From Bacillota bacterium (lineage in GTDB: Bacteria; Bacillota; Clostridia; Lachnospirales; Lachnospiraceae): 6,827 nucleotides of DNA. The notes beneath the pieces are model-generated. The model had not been told where the DNA came from. It worked only from the letters and a program-made list of their open reading frames with translations, and did not search any database. The stretch spans positions 1-6,827 of the forward strand of contig JAFACO010000478.1 of assembly GCA_023425485.1 (NCBI GenBank), written 5' to 3'. The translations under genes and the position numbers were made by a program. This document shows positions 1-6,758 of the stretch, one piece after another. The first letter of the stretch is position 1; each line of letters starts with the position of its first letter.

Positions 1-705
1 CGAATCCTTAAGAGACTTCATAAGAAGTATGGGATATTTAATCGTGCTAATGAACAGATAGCAAAGATTAAGAGAATACCACTGATTTCCAGGGTAAGGT
101 ATAGCCTTTACTTTATGAAACATCCAATTGATGGTTCTTACGGAGTACGGTGGGAGGGAAAAGCCTCCTATCTTAGTGCTAATATTCTGCTGGCAGTGTT
201 TATCACATTTAATGTAATTTATAAATATTATAGTGGCTTTATATATAAACCTGCCATTGAGGGTTATTATAGCGTACTATCTGATATCGGAACTGTGTTG
301 ATCGCATTTTTAATATTAATAGGCTGTAACTATTTGATATGTACCATTAATGATGGTGAGGGATCCTTTAAGCAAATTTATTGTGCCTTTGTCTATTGCC
401 TTACCCCTTATATCATTTTCCAGCCGGTTGTATTTTTGCTCACACATGTTCTTACGAAAAATGAAGAATTTTTAGTTAAAGCTCCGGGGCAATTAATTAT
501 TGCATGGATTGTAGTATTAATCATCATTACGATTAAAGAAATTAATAACATAACCTTGAAGGAAACAGCCAAAGTAATCGCTTTAACCTTCTTTGCAGTT
601 TTAATTGTCCTATTAGTAGTATTTGTCCTGTATCTCCTATGGTCACAGGTTTTAGACTTTATTCAAGCAATTGGCGGAGAGGCGGTGCATCGACTTGGAT
701 TCTAA
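1..705 (+). CDS. YIP1-family integral membrane protein, 5' end missing
   Basis: The reading frame is open from the first base, so this is the C-terminal 234 residues of a longer protein. The Met codon at 115 has no ribosome binding site and lies inside the conserved stretch 'YFMKHPIDGSYG', so it is not the start. After about 40 mostly basic residues come five hydrophobic segments, roughly residues 58-76, 95-115, 126-148, 163-180 and 190-216. The family-like features are the 'HPIDG' entry to the first helix, 'NDGEGSFKQIY' after the second helix, and a short 'EAVHRLGF' end. This matches the YIP1 proteins found beside DUF5696 genes and CUT1 sugar importers in Firmicutes. Their function is unknown; a role in assembling or assisting the importer is inference. 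The missing N-terminus may carry a further domain, for example an NHL- or TPR-type repeat, which cannot be seen here. The stop codon lies 11 nt inside the next gene. Confidence 0.8.
   Translation, partial: RILKRLHKKYGIFNRANEQIAKIKRIPLISRVRYSLYFMKHPIDGSYGVRWEGKASYLSANILLAVFITFNVIYKYYSGFIYKPAIEGYYSVLSDIGTVLIAFLILIGCNYLICTINDGEGSFKQIYCAFVYCLTPYIIFQPVVFLLTHVLTKNEEFLVKAPGQLIIAWIVVLIIITIKEINNITLKETAKVIALTFFAVLIVLLVVFVLYLLWSQVLDFIQAIGGEAVHRLGF
676..687 (+). promoter_or_regulatory. Ribosome binding site for the DUF5696 gene
   Basis: The purine-rich stretch GGAGAGGCGGTG, inside the end of the YIP1 gene, resembles the anti-Shine-Dalgarno complement. It leaves 7 nt before the TTG at 695. The earlier in-frame TTG at 671 has nothing like it upstream, so this site decides the start. 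Confidence 0.55.
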
Positions 706-2992
706 AAGAACATCCACTATAGCAAGAAAGATTCTAAAAAAACTCATTCCGGTTGTAATTATATTAATACTCATTTTAGCTGCAGTTATCGCACAGAAGA
801 CGAATGAGAATAAGAAAGCCGTTACATATCCAGGTAAGCAGGAGATTAACTATCCGGCTGCGAATGCAAGTCAATATAGTAATACACTAGTTGCAGAAAA
901 TGAAGCTTATGAGCTTTATCTGGATGGACCAACACTATCCATAACCTTAAAGGATAAGGTAACCGGACAGGAACTTAAATCCTCTGTTCAAAGCGATGAT
1001 GCTGGAATCAATAAGCAGTGGCAGGGCTTTATGAGGTCAGGTATTGTACTGGATGTAATAGACGGTAAAGGTAAGAATGATCAGAAACAGGCAGATTTAA
1101 TTAATGATAACTCTAGTGTTTCGATTCAGAAAATTGAGAATGGCTTTCATGCATATGTATCCTTTCTGGATTATGAGTTTTACTTTGAAGTATATGTAAC
1201 CTTAGAGGGTGACTCCTTGAAGGTTGAGATACCGGATTCCTCTATCATAGAAAATCGTTCAAAATATAGTACAGACGATTTAAATAAGGAATTTTATATC
1301 GGTGCAATCAACGTATTTCCTTTCCTTGGAAGCTCACATCTGGGAGATACACCAGGCTATATGCTGCTTCCTGATGGCAACGGCTCTCTGATTTATCTGA
1401 ATGATAAGGAGCATAAAATTACCGGTGGATTCTCAAGAATGTATTATGGTGATGATATTGGATTTAGGGAAACGGAAGTAACAAACTTATTAGACGGTTA
1501 CTTAGATACCGTAAATGACGAAGAGAATCTTATGGCACCTATTTTTGGTTTGGTTCATACAGAGGATAAGATTGGTTATCTGGGTATTATTGAAAGCGGG
1601 GCTGAAAGAGCCAGCTTGGAAGCATATCCGAACGGAGTGAAAATTGATTATAACCGAATTTATCCTAAGTTCATTCTAAGAAAGGTATATGTGCAACCCA
1701 CCAACAATAGTAATTCAGGAAGTGTGAAAGAGGTGGAAGAAGACAGATCACATAACGATATTAAAGTGAAATATTGTTTTGTAAATGGAGATTCTGCCAA
1801 TTATAGCGGATTAGCAAACAGATATCGTGATTACTTATTACAGGCTGGTGGACTAACGGTAAAGGAAAATGATTACAATACCAGAATTGACTTCTTAGGA
1901 ACAGAACGTGAAAATGGACTTCTTTCAAAAAGTACCGTCACCATGACTACAATTGAGGATATTCGCGATATTTACAAAGACTTAGAAGCAGCAGGCGTGA
2001 CTAATTTGCTTTCTCTATATAAGGGCTGGCAGACAGGTGGTATGTACGATCTTCCAGTTAAGAGCTATAAAGCAGATAGTGCCATTGGTGGAACGAAAGC
2101 TCTGACTAAGCTTATGAAGGAAGTGAATGAGTCCGGTAAACAGTTGTACCTGTATCAGGATGCACTACGAATCAATCCCGATGAAAACAAGACTGCCTCA
2201 AAGTTCAATGTAGTAAAGAGAGTGAATAAAAGACTTTATACACAATGGTCCTATGCAGAGGTTTATGATGAGTTCTTGTATCTGACACCAGCCAGAAGCG
2301 ATTACTATATTGAAATATTAAAGAAGGATTATTCAGAAAAGGGTATCAAAGATATTTCCTTAGCAGGAATCACGAATAACCTATATTCCTACAGCTATGA
2401 CAGTAAATATTATTCCAGGAAGGATACAATGACGAAATATATAGATACCGTATCTGGAATGGATCAGGATTTTGATTTAGTGCTAAGACAACCAAATTCC
2501 TACTTATGGGATTATACCGATGCATACCTGGATATGCCAGTAAGCTCATCGACTTATAATTTCCAGGATGAAGAAATACCGTTTTTATCCATGGTATTAA
2601 AGGGTGTTATGCCAATGTATTCTGAATACATAAATTTTGAAGCGAATAAGCAGGAATATATATTGAAGCTCATCGAAGCAGGTATCTATCCCTCCTACTA
2701 TATTACCAAGGAGGATTCCTCAAAGCTTATTTATACCAATTCAGCAGATGTCTATAGCTCCAAATATTCAACATATAAAGAGGATATTATTAAATATTCC
2801 GAGGAGCTGAAGCAGGTAAATGATACAGTTAAGGATTCGTTTATCATAAAGCATGAACGTCTAAATAACGGAGTTACTGTGGTTAGCTATGATAACGGAA
2901 TTAAAATTTATATTAATTACAGTAAGAATGACCAAACCGTTGACGGTTATCTGATAAATGCGATGGCGTATAAGGTAGGTGAGGCTAAATGA
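695..2992 (+). CDS. DUF5696-type membrane-anchored protein, glycoside-hydrolase-like architecture
   Basis: This encodes about 765 residues from a TTG start; no ATG suits the ribosome binding site. Numbering is from that TTG. A basic N-terminus precedes one hydrophobic helix (about 17-33) without a lipobox or obvious cleavage site, suggesting a membrane anchor with the body outside the cell. Residues about 66-370 are beta-rich and open with 'YELYLDGPTLSITLKDKVTG', like the beta-sandwich that precedes the barrel in several glycoside hydrolases. The DUF5696-type signatures 'LLPDGNGSLIYL' (about 224-235), 'GYLGIIESG' (about 294-302) and 'YRDYLLQAGGL' (about 377-387) follow. Residues about 390-680 alternate strand and helix as in a TIM barrel, including 'LYLYQDALRINP', 'NSYLWDYTDAYLDMP' and 'EIPFLSMVLKG'. 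The end (about 720-760, 'NGIKIYINYS') looks like a small C-terminal beta domain. No biochemical function is established to my knowledge. Extracellular sugar processing or sensing is inferred from fold plan and neighbours. The stop overlaps the permease start by 4 nt (ATGA). Confidence 0.82.
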   Translation: MDSKRTSTIARKILKKLIPVVIILILILAAVIAQKTNENKKAVTYPGKQEINYPAANASQYSNTLVAENEAYELYLDGPTLSITLKDKVTGQELKSSVQSDDAGINKQWQGFMRSGIVLDVIDGKGKNDQKQADLINDNSSVSIQKIENGFHAYVSFLDYEFYFEVYVTLEGDSLKVEIPDSSIIENRSKYSTDDLNKEFYIGAINVFPFLGSSHLGDTPGYMLLPDGNGSLIYLNDKEHKITGGFSRMYYGDDIGFRETEVTNLLDGYLDTVNDEENLMAPIFGLVHTEDKIGYLGIIESGAERASLEAYPNGVKIDYNRIYPKFILRKVYVQPTNNSNSGSVKEVEEDRSHNDIKVKYCFVNGDSANYSGLANRYRDYLLQAGGLTVKENDYNTRIDFLGTERENGLLSKSTVTMTTIEDIRDIYKDLEAAGVTNLLSLYKGWQTGGMYDLPVKSYKADSAIGGTKALTKLMKEVNESGKQLYLYQDALRINPDENKTASKFNVVKRVNKRLYTQWSYAEVYDEFLYLTPARSDYYIEILKKDYSEKGIKDISLAGITNNLYSYSYDSKYYSRKDTMTKYIDTVSGMDQDFDLVLRQPNSYLWDYTDAYLDMPVSSSTYNFQDEEIPFLSMVLKGVMPMYSEYINFEANKQEYILKLIEAGIYPSYYITKEDSSKLIYTNSADVYSSKYSTYKEDIIKYSEELKQVNDTVKDSFIIKHERLNNGVTVVSYDNGIKIYINYSKNDQTVDGYLINAMAYKVGEAK

Positions 2993-3996
2993 GTAAAAAA
3001 CAAAAAGTAAAAAAGATTAAGATCGGGAAAATAGAAAGAAGAGAAGCAAGAGTGGGTTATTTATTTATATCCCCGTGGTTAATTGGTGTAATAATTTTTT
3101 TAATCAAACCATTGCTTGAATCCTTTCAATACAGTCTGGCAGTTATTAAAATCACACCGAAAGGTATGTTAGCGACATTTACCGGTTTTGGCAATTATAC
3201 AGATATTATGATGAGGGATCCTGAATTCCCCTTCATGTTAGGCTCATATTTTATTAAAACGTTGATATCTGCACCAGTAATCGTAGTATTTGCTCTTCTT
3301 ATAGCGATGCTATTGAATGGAAAGATTAGATTAAAAGGCTTTTTCCGTCTGATTTTCTTCCTGCCGGTTATCATTGTAAGTGGACCTGTTATGAATTTAT
3401 TATCCAATCAGGGAGCAGCAGCAATTCCGGCTCTTAATAACCTTGGAATACAAGATGCGCTTGAAACTTTTCTATACCCTTGGATGGCGGAGACGATAAC
3501 AGAGTTATTTCAAAATATGATTATGGTTTTGTGGTATTCCGGTGTCCAGATTTTGATATTTTTATCAGCACTCCAAAAGATTGATAGTTCCTTATATGAG
3601 GCAGCTAAAATCGATGGAGGCTCAGGGTGGGAGTGCTTTTGGAAGATTACAATGCCTACCATTAAGCCAATGATTTTGTTAAATGCAGTTTATTCCATTA
3701 TCTTTTTATCGAATAATGAACAGAACAGTATAATTACTGCTATTCAGCAAGCAATGTTTGCCGGCAATAAGGGTTATGGCTATGCGGCTGCAATGGCATG
3801 GGCATATTCGGTAGTTGTTACAGCATTGGTGAGTGTTGTTGCAGTAGTACTGCTTACTAGAAAAGATGCTTATGACAAGATGGTTAAGAACTTCAAGAAG
3901 GAAAGTAAGAAGCAAGCCAGAGCGCTAAAGACAGCAAGAAGGAGGGGAAAGTCAAATGCAGCTAGGATTGAAAAACATAAGAATAAAGCGGCCTAG
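2989..3996 (+). CDS. CUT1 sugar ABC transporter permease, MalF/UgpA-like
   Basis: This 335-residue permease is one half of the membrane channel of an oligosaccharide importer. Six hydrophobic segments lie at about 24-46, 88-110, 117-138, 172-194, 226-244 and 266-290. The diagnostic cytoplasmic EAA loop, which docks the ATPase, is at 204-223: 'EAAKIDGGSGWECFWKITMP', with the expected EAA-x3-G and terminal I-x-x-P pattern. The long periplasmic insert of enterobacterial MalF is absent, as usual for LacF/UgpA-type proteins. The ATG overlaps the previous stop in an ATGA junction and has AGGTGAGG at 2977-2984 as its ribosome binding site. The last 36 residues are unusually basic (15 Lys/Arg against 2 Glu), and their final 13 codons overlap the next permease gene in another frame. 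The family call is secure; the sugar is unknown. Confidence 0.95.
   Translation: MSKKQKVKKIKIGKIERREARVGYLFISPWLIGVIIFLIKPLLESFQYSLAVIKITPKGMLATFTGFGNYTDIMMRDPEFPFMLGSYFIKTLISAPVIVVFALLIAMLLNGKIRLKGFFRLIFFLPVIIVSGPVMNLLSNQGAAAIPALNNLGIQDALETFLYPWMAETITELFQNMIMVLWYSGVQILIFLSALQKIDSSLYEAAKIDGGSGWECFWKITMPTIKPMILLNAVYSIIFLSNNEQNSIITAIQQAMFAGNKGYGYAAAMAWAYSVVVTALVSVVAVVLLTRKDAYDKMVKNFKKESKKQARALKTARRRGKSNAARIEKHKNKAA
3941..3947 (+). promoter_or_regulatory. Ribosome binding site for the second permease
   Basis: GGAGGGG, within the end of the first permease gene, sits 8 nt before the ATG at 3956. No comparable site precedes the next in-frame Met codon, near residue 29 of the second permease. This supports the long 41-nt gene overlap as real. 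Confidence 0.8.
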
Positions 3997-4948
3997 ATAT
4001 AGTAAAGAAGTTTATAAGAATAAGCTACATAAATTATTAATGGGCTCGAGAGAGAAAGACGGGCTGTTAAAGCAAATCGTTGTATATGCCTTACTCATCT
4101 GTATTGGCTTTGTATATCTCTTTCCGATCTTATTCATGATAAGTCGTAGTTTTATGAGCCTGAATGATTTGCTGGATTCGTCAATCAGCTGGATACCCAG
4201 CAGGCTTTACCTGGATAATTACATTCAGTCAGCAAAAAGCATGCAATACCTGACGACCTTTTTTAAGAGTGTTGTAATCACCTGCTTACCAACAGTTATT
4301 AATGTTGTTATGTGTTCAATTATTGGATATGGATTTGCACGATTTGATTTTCGGTTTAAGAAATTATTTATGGCTATATTGATCTTTTCTTATATACTTC
4401 CATCACAGATCACTATGATGCCTACCTATGTGCTTTTCCATAACCTAAAGCTTACGAATACCCTATGGTCATTTATATTACCATCTATTTTTGGCCAGGG
4501 TCTGAATGCACCAATTTTTATATTAATTTTTTATCAGTTTTTTAAGCAAGTGCCTAAGGTACTGATTGAAGCAGCTCATATTGACGGAGCAGGTTATTTT
4601 AGATCTTTCCTTAGAATATCTATTCCGTCAGCAGTACCTGCAATTATCACAGTGTTTTTATTCTCAATTGTTTGGTATTGGAATGAGTCTTATTTAACAC
4701 AGTTGTATATTTCTGGGTATACATCGGATAAGGGTTATTGGACCACCCTTTTAATACAGCTCAAGGAGTTTGATGTTAACTATGGTAATTTCCAGAGAAT
4801 GGCCATGCAAGGAACTACTCAGGACAACAATGAATCAATACGAATGGCAGCTACAATGCTGAGTATTGGCCCGGTACTAATTATGTATTTTATCATGCAG
4901 AGATTCTTTGTTGAAAGTATTGATCGTACAGGTATTACAGGTGAATAA
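3956..4948 (+). CDS. CUT1 sugar ABC transporter permease, MalG/UgpE-like
   Basis: This 330-residue protein is the second channel subunit and would pair with the preceding permease. A basic cytoplasmic leader of about 37 residues is followed by six hydrophobic segments at about 38-62, 103-129, 137-159, 166-193, 226-242 and 299-316. The ATPase-docking EAA loop is at 205-224: 'EAAHIDGAGYFRSFLRISIP'. The C-terminus 'RFFVESIDRTGITGE' corresponds to the conserved MalG-type ending, usually close to 'FVxGIxxTGxKG'. Between helices 1 and 2, 'WIPSRLYLDNYIQSAKS' is the normal CUT1 external loop ('P..lyldNY'). The gene begins inside the preceding permease gene, with a good ribosome binding site at 3941-3947. 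Length and motifs are those of an intact family member. Confidence 0.95.
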   Translation: MQLGLKNIRIKRPRYSKEVYKNKLHKLLMGSREKDGLLKQIVVYALLICIGFVYLFPILFMISRSFMSLNDLLDSSISWIPSRLYLDNYIQSAKSMQYLTTFFKSVVITCLPTVINVVMCSIIGYGFARFDFRFKKLFMAILIFSYILPSQITMMPTYVLFHNLKLTNTLWSFILPSIFGQGLNAPIFILIFYQFFKQVPKVLIEAAHIDGAGYFRSFLRISIPSAVPAIITVFLFSIVWYWNESYLTQLYISGYTSDKGYWTTLLIQLKEFDVNYGNFQRMAMQGTTQDNNESIRMAATMLSIGPVLIMYFIMQRFFVESIDRTGITGE

Positions 4949-4969
4949 TCATTTGCGTAGTGTAAATGA
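4949..4969 (+). other. Weak AT-rich hairpin just after the permease stop
   Basis: TCATTT at 4949-4954 can pair with AAATGA at 4964-4969, extended by one G-T wobble around a 7-nt loop. It is short and AT-rich with no T-tract behind it, so it is not a convincing terminator. It may help protect the 3' end of the upstream message together with the stronger hairpin downstream. Confidence 0.25.
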
Positions 4970-4982
4970 TATTTCATAAAGC

Positions 4983-5007
4983 TTGTATAGTGAAAAGCAC
5001 TATACAA
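4983..5007 (+). promoter_or_regulatory. Perfect 10-bp inverted repeat between permease and binding-protein genes
   Basis: TTGTATAGTG at 4983-4992 and CACTATACAA at 4998-5007 are exact reverse complements separated by AAAAG. It lies 18 nt ahead of the ribosome binding site of the solute-binding protein gene. As RNA it could act as a stabilising or processing hairpin that lets the binding protein be made in excess of the permeases, a known arrangement in sugar importer operons. As DNA it could be an operator. No T-run follows closely enough for a normal terminator. TACAAT at 5003-5008 resembles a -10 box but lacks a properly spaced -35. Confidence 0.55.
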
Positions 5008-5024
5008 TGAAAAATTATATTTTT

Positions 5025-5032
5025 GGAGGAGG
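5025..5032 (+). promoter_or_regulatory. Strong ribosome binding site for the solute-binding protein
   Basis: GGAGGAGG lies 5 nt before the ATG at 5038. It rules out the in-frame TTG at 5023, which would put the Shine-Dalgarno inside the gene. It also makes the predicted protein begin with a clean 'MKKLISLL' lipoprotein signal. It is the best ribosome binding site in the window. Confidence 0.9.
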
Positions 5033-5037
5033 ATATT

Positions 5038-6579
5038 ATGAAGAAACTAATAAGTTTACTAATGACTCTTGTATTGTGTGTGTCATTCTTATCAGGCTGT
5101 GTTTTTGGCGGAAATGATAACAAGGATGATAAAACTACTCCAGGAGTTACACAGGGTGCAACACCGGATGATTCATCAAACGAAGGAACTACAGCACCAA
5201 CAGATGCAGCAGCTATTGATGAATCAGGTTTACCACCTATGACCACAGAGGAAATTACATTAACTTACATGAACTTTGATAGTGATGTTCTTACACAGGA
5301 ATTAGCTAAAAAATTCATGGAGAAATATCCAAATATTAAGGTTGAATCTACCTATGTGGTAGTTGGAGATTATGAGACTACATTAACCAACTTGATTGCA
5401 GCAGGCACAATGCCAGATGCCTTTATGTTTGGTAATGCTGACTATGCTCTTTCCAATAAGTTACTGTATGATATGACAGATTTATGGAATGCAGATCCAG
5501 AAAATCAGAACATAATGCCTACCATTAATGAATTAGCTGTTGGTACCTATGATTCTGGAAGACAATGGGCAGCTCCTATAAAATACTTCCCTAGTGCTAT
5601 CTATATTGACCGTACATTAATGGAAACACTTAACCAGCCGATGCCTGCTACCAACTGGACCTGGGCAGAGATGATTCAATTAGTTAAGGATACAACGGAT
5701 AAGACAGCATCACCTGCTTACTATGGTATTGGTGGTAATATCAGACTTGACAGCTTGTATGGTATCGCGGCTTCCCAGAAGATTAAAGGTGAATTTGGCT
5801 GGGATGGAAATGGCTTTAATTTAGGTGTATGGGCAATTGGTGAGCAGGAACAAGCAGATCTTAAGTTAAATGGCTATGTTGCACCAGGCGTAGATACTAT
5901 TGACATGCAAAATTGGTTAGGTGACTCTACAGCTTGGGCAGGATCCAGCGGTCGTGTTGCTCTGATGGCAGAGTCTTACTGGACCTACATGAATCTTTGG
6001 GATACTGATGAATACAAGAAAGATTTGAATATTAATTATGTACCATATCCAGTTCCTTCCGTAGAGAAGGTTGATGGCGTGGCAAATGCAGTTGCAACTC
6101 TTGATATGGGTGGTATCTCTGCATCTACAGAGCATCCTAGAGAAGCTTATGAATTATTAAAATTCATGGGTTGGGGTGCAGATGGCTGGAAGGCTAAATT
6201 GGAAATCTATCAGGATGAAAGTATTACAAACGCATCAGGAGCTCCTCTGATTAGAGATGCTATGCCTGTACCACTTACTTTGGATGCAGATGTTTGGGCT
6301 GGTTACAGAGCCTTATATCCTACCGACGATGTTGATGGACCTTACTGGGATAACTATTTTGCAGCTATTACCAGACCCGTTCCTTATGGCTGGATGAGTA
6401 TTGCCGGATACTGGAACTTCTGTGTGGATTACTTTAATAAGATTGGTATTCATACTCTAGTAGATACTGGCAAGAAAAAAGCAGCTGATTATGCTGACGA
6501 AGCAACGCAACAGGCAAATGAGTATCACAAACAAGCGATGAAAGAATACTTCAATATTGACTGGGAACCAACTAATTAA
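5038..6579 (+). CDS. Extracellular solute-binding lipoprotein of a sugar ABC importer
   Basis: This 513-residue protein captures the substrate outside the cell and delivers it to the two permeases. The signal peptide has a Lys-Lys start, a hydrophobic core and the lipobox 'LSGC', with the lipid-bearing Cys at residue 21. A flexible, acidic, Thr/Pro/Asp-rich linker (about 22-65) follows, then a bacterial extracellular solute-binding family 1 domain. Recognisable pieces are 'EITLTYMNFDSDVLTQELAKKF' style first strand and helix (about 72-93), 'AAGTMPDAFMF' (about 123-133), the hinge-region 'WAAPIKYFPSAIYIDRTLM' and 'TNWTWAEMIQLVKD'. Many Trp and Tyr residues in the second half fit stacking against sugar rings. 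It is separated from the permease gene by 89 nt containing a perfect hairpin, which suggests expression tuned separately from the permeases. The family call is firm; the ligand is not predictable from the sequence. The gene is intact. Confidence 0.93.
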   Translation: MKKLISLLMTLVLCVSFLSGCVFGGNDNKDDKTTPGVTQGATPDDSSNEGTTAPTDAAAIDESGLPPMTTEEITLTYMNFDSDVLTQELAKKFMEKYPNIKVESTYVVVGDYETTLTNLIAAGTMPDAFMFGNADYALSNKLLYDMTDLWNADPENQNIMPTINELAVGTYDSGRQWAAPIKYFPSAIYIDRTLMETLNQPMPATNWTWAEMIQLVKDTTDKTASPAYYGIGGNIRLDSLYGIAASQKIKGEFGWDGNGFNLGVWAIGEQEQADLKLNGYVAPGVDTIDMQNWLGDSTAWAGSSGRVALMAESYWTYMNLWDTDEYKKDLNINYVPYPVPSVEKVDGVANAVATLDMGGISASTEHPREAYELLKFMGWGADGWKAKLEIYQDESITNASGAPLIRDAMPVPLTLDADVWAGYRALYPTDDVDGPYWDNYFAAITRPVPYGWMSIAGYWNFCVDYFNKIGIHTLVDTGKKKAADYADEATQQANEYHKQAMKEYFNIDWEPTN

Positions 6580-6605
6580 GAACATGAATTAACTTATTGT
6601 GCTAT

Positions 6606-6674
6606 TCAGAACCAAGCTCGAAAACCTATGGTTTTCTCGCTGTTTGGCTCTTGCCAAACAAAAACATATAACAT
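6606..6674. repeat. Tandem structured repeat, copy 1 (69 nt)
   Basis: This begins TCAGAACCAAGC and ends ATATAACAT. It recurs at 6759-6827, offset by 153 nt, with only two differences: T6652 against C6805, and C6665 against T6818. It contains two hairpins. GAAAACC/GGTTTTC (6620-6626/6630-6636) has a TAT loop, and TGTTTGGC/GCCAAACA (6641-6648/6653-6660) has a 4-nt loop. One difference falls in the loop of the second hairpin, leaving its stem intact. Confidence 0.93.
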
Positions 6675-6733
6675 TTTATCCTTAGAAAGCAAGCTTTCAC
6701 GGCTAATCTGTTATATATTTTGATTGGTTCTGA
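6606..6733. other. 128-nt structured inverted-repeat element
   Basis: The first repeat copy is the left part of a larger foldable unit. The ends TCAGAACCAA (6606-6615) and TTGGTTCTGA (6724-6733) are perfect 10-bp complements. Inside lie the two hairpins of the 69-nt repeat and a third stem, ATATAACA (6666-6673) with TGTTATAT (6709-6716), capped by a small GAAAG/CTTTC hairpin at 6685-6698. The result is a plausible multi-branched fold on either strand. It could be a dispersed non-coding repeat, a non-autonomous mobile element, or an RNA element at the end of the operon. There is no open reading frame, no visible target-site duplication and no canonical T-tract terminator. The element class is not recognised. 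Confidence 0.6.
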
Positions 6734-6758
6734 GAAGGTATTATACAAAGGTAGGTAA

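Noticed and set aside
115..705. Met codon at 115 as the start of the YIP1 gene
   Set aside because: There is no Shine-Dalgarno upstream, the frame is open to base 1, and the Met lies inside a conserved stretch.
3195..3407. Minus-strand open frame within the first permease gene
   Set aside because: It is a shadow of the permease with no ribosome binding site or recognisable domain. The same applies to minus-strand frames at 3706-3915, 4819-5007, 4974-5246 and 5917-6135.
4983..5008. Internal promoter with TTGTAT as -35 and TACAAT as -10
   Set aside because: The spacing is only 14 nt and both boxes fall within the palindrome, which better explains the sequence. It cannot be fully excluded.
5023..5037. 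TTG at 5023 as the start of the solute-binding protein
   Set aside because: It would place GGAGGAGG inside the gene and add acidic residues ahead of a clean lipoprotein signal peptide that begins at ATG 5038.
6641..6665. Hairpin TGTTTGGC/GCCAAACA as an intrinsic terminator of the operon
   Set aside because: On the plus strand the stem is followed by A residues, and on the minus strand by GCGAG. Neither gives the T-tract an intrinsic terminator needs.
6601..6738. Transposon-derived MITE with target-site duplication
   Set aside because: Terminal inverted repeats exist, but the flanks GCTAT and GAAGG do not match, so no duplication is visible. Mobility remains only a possibility.
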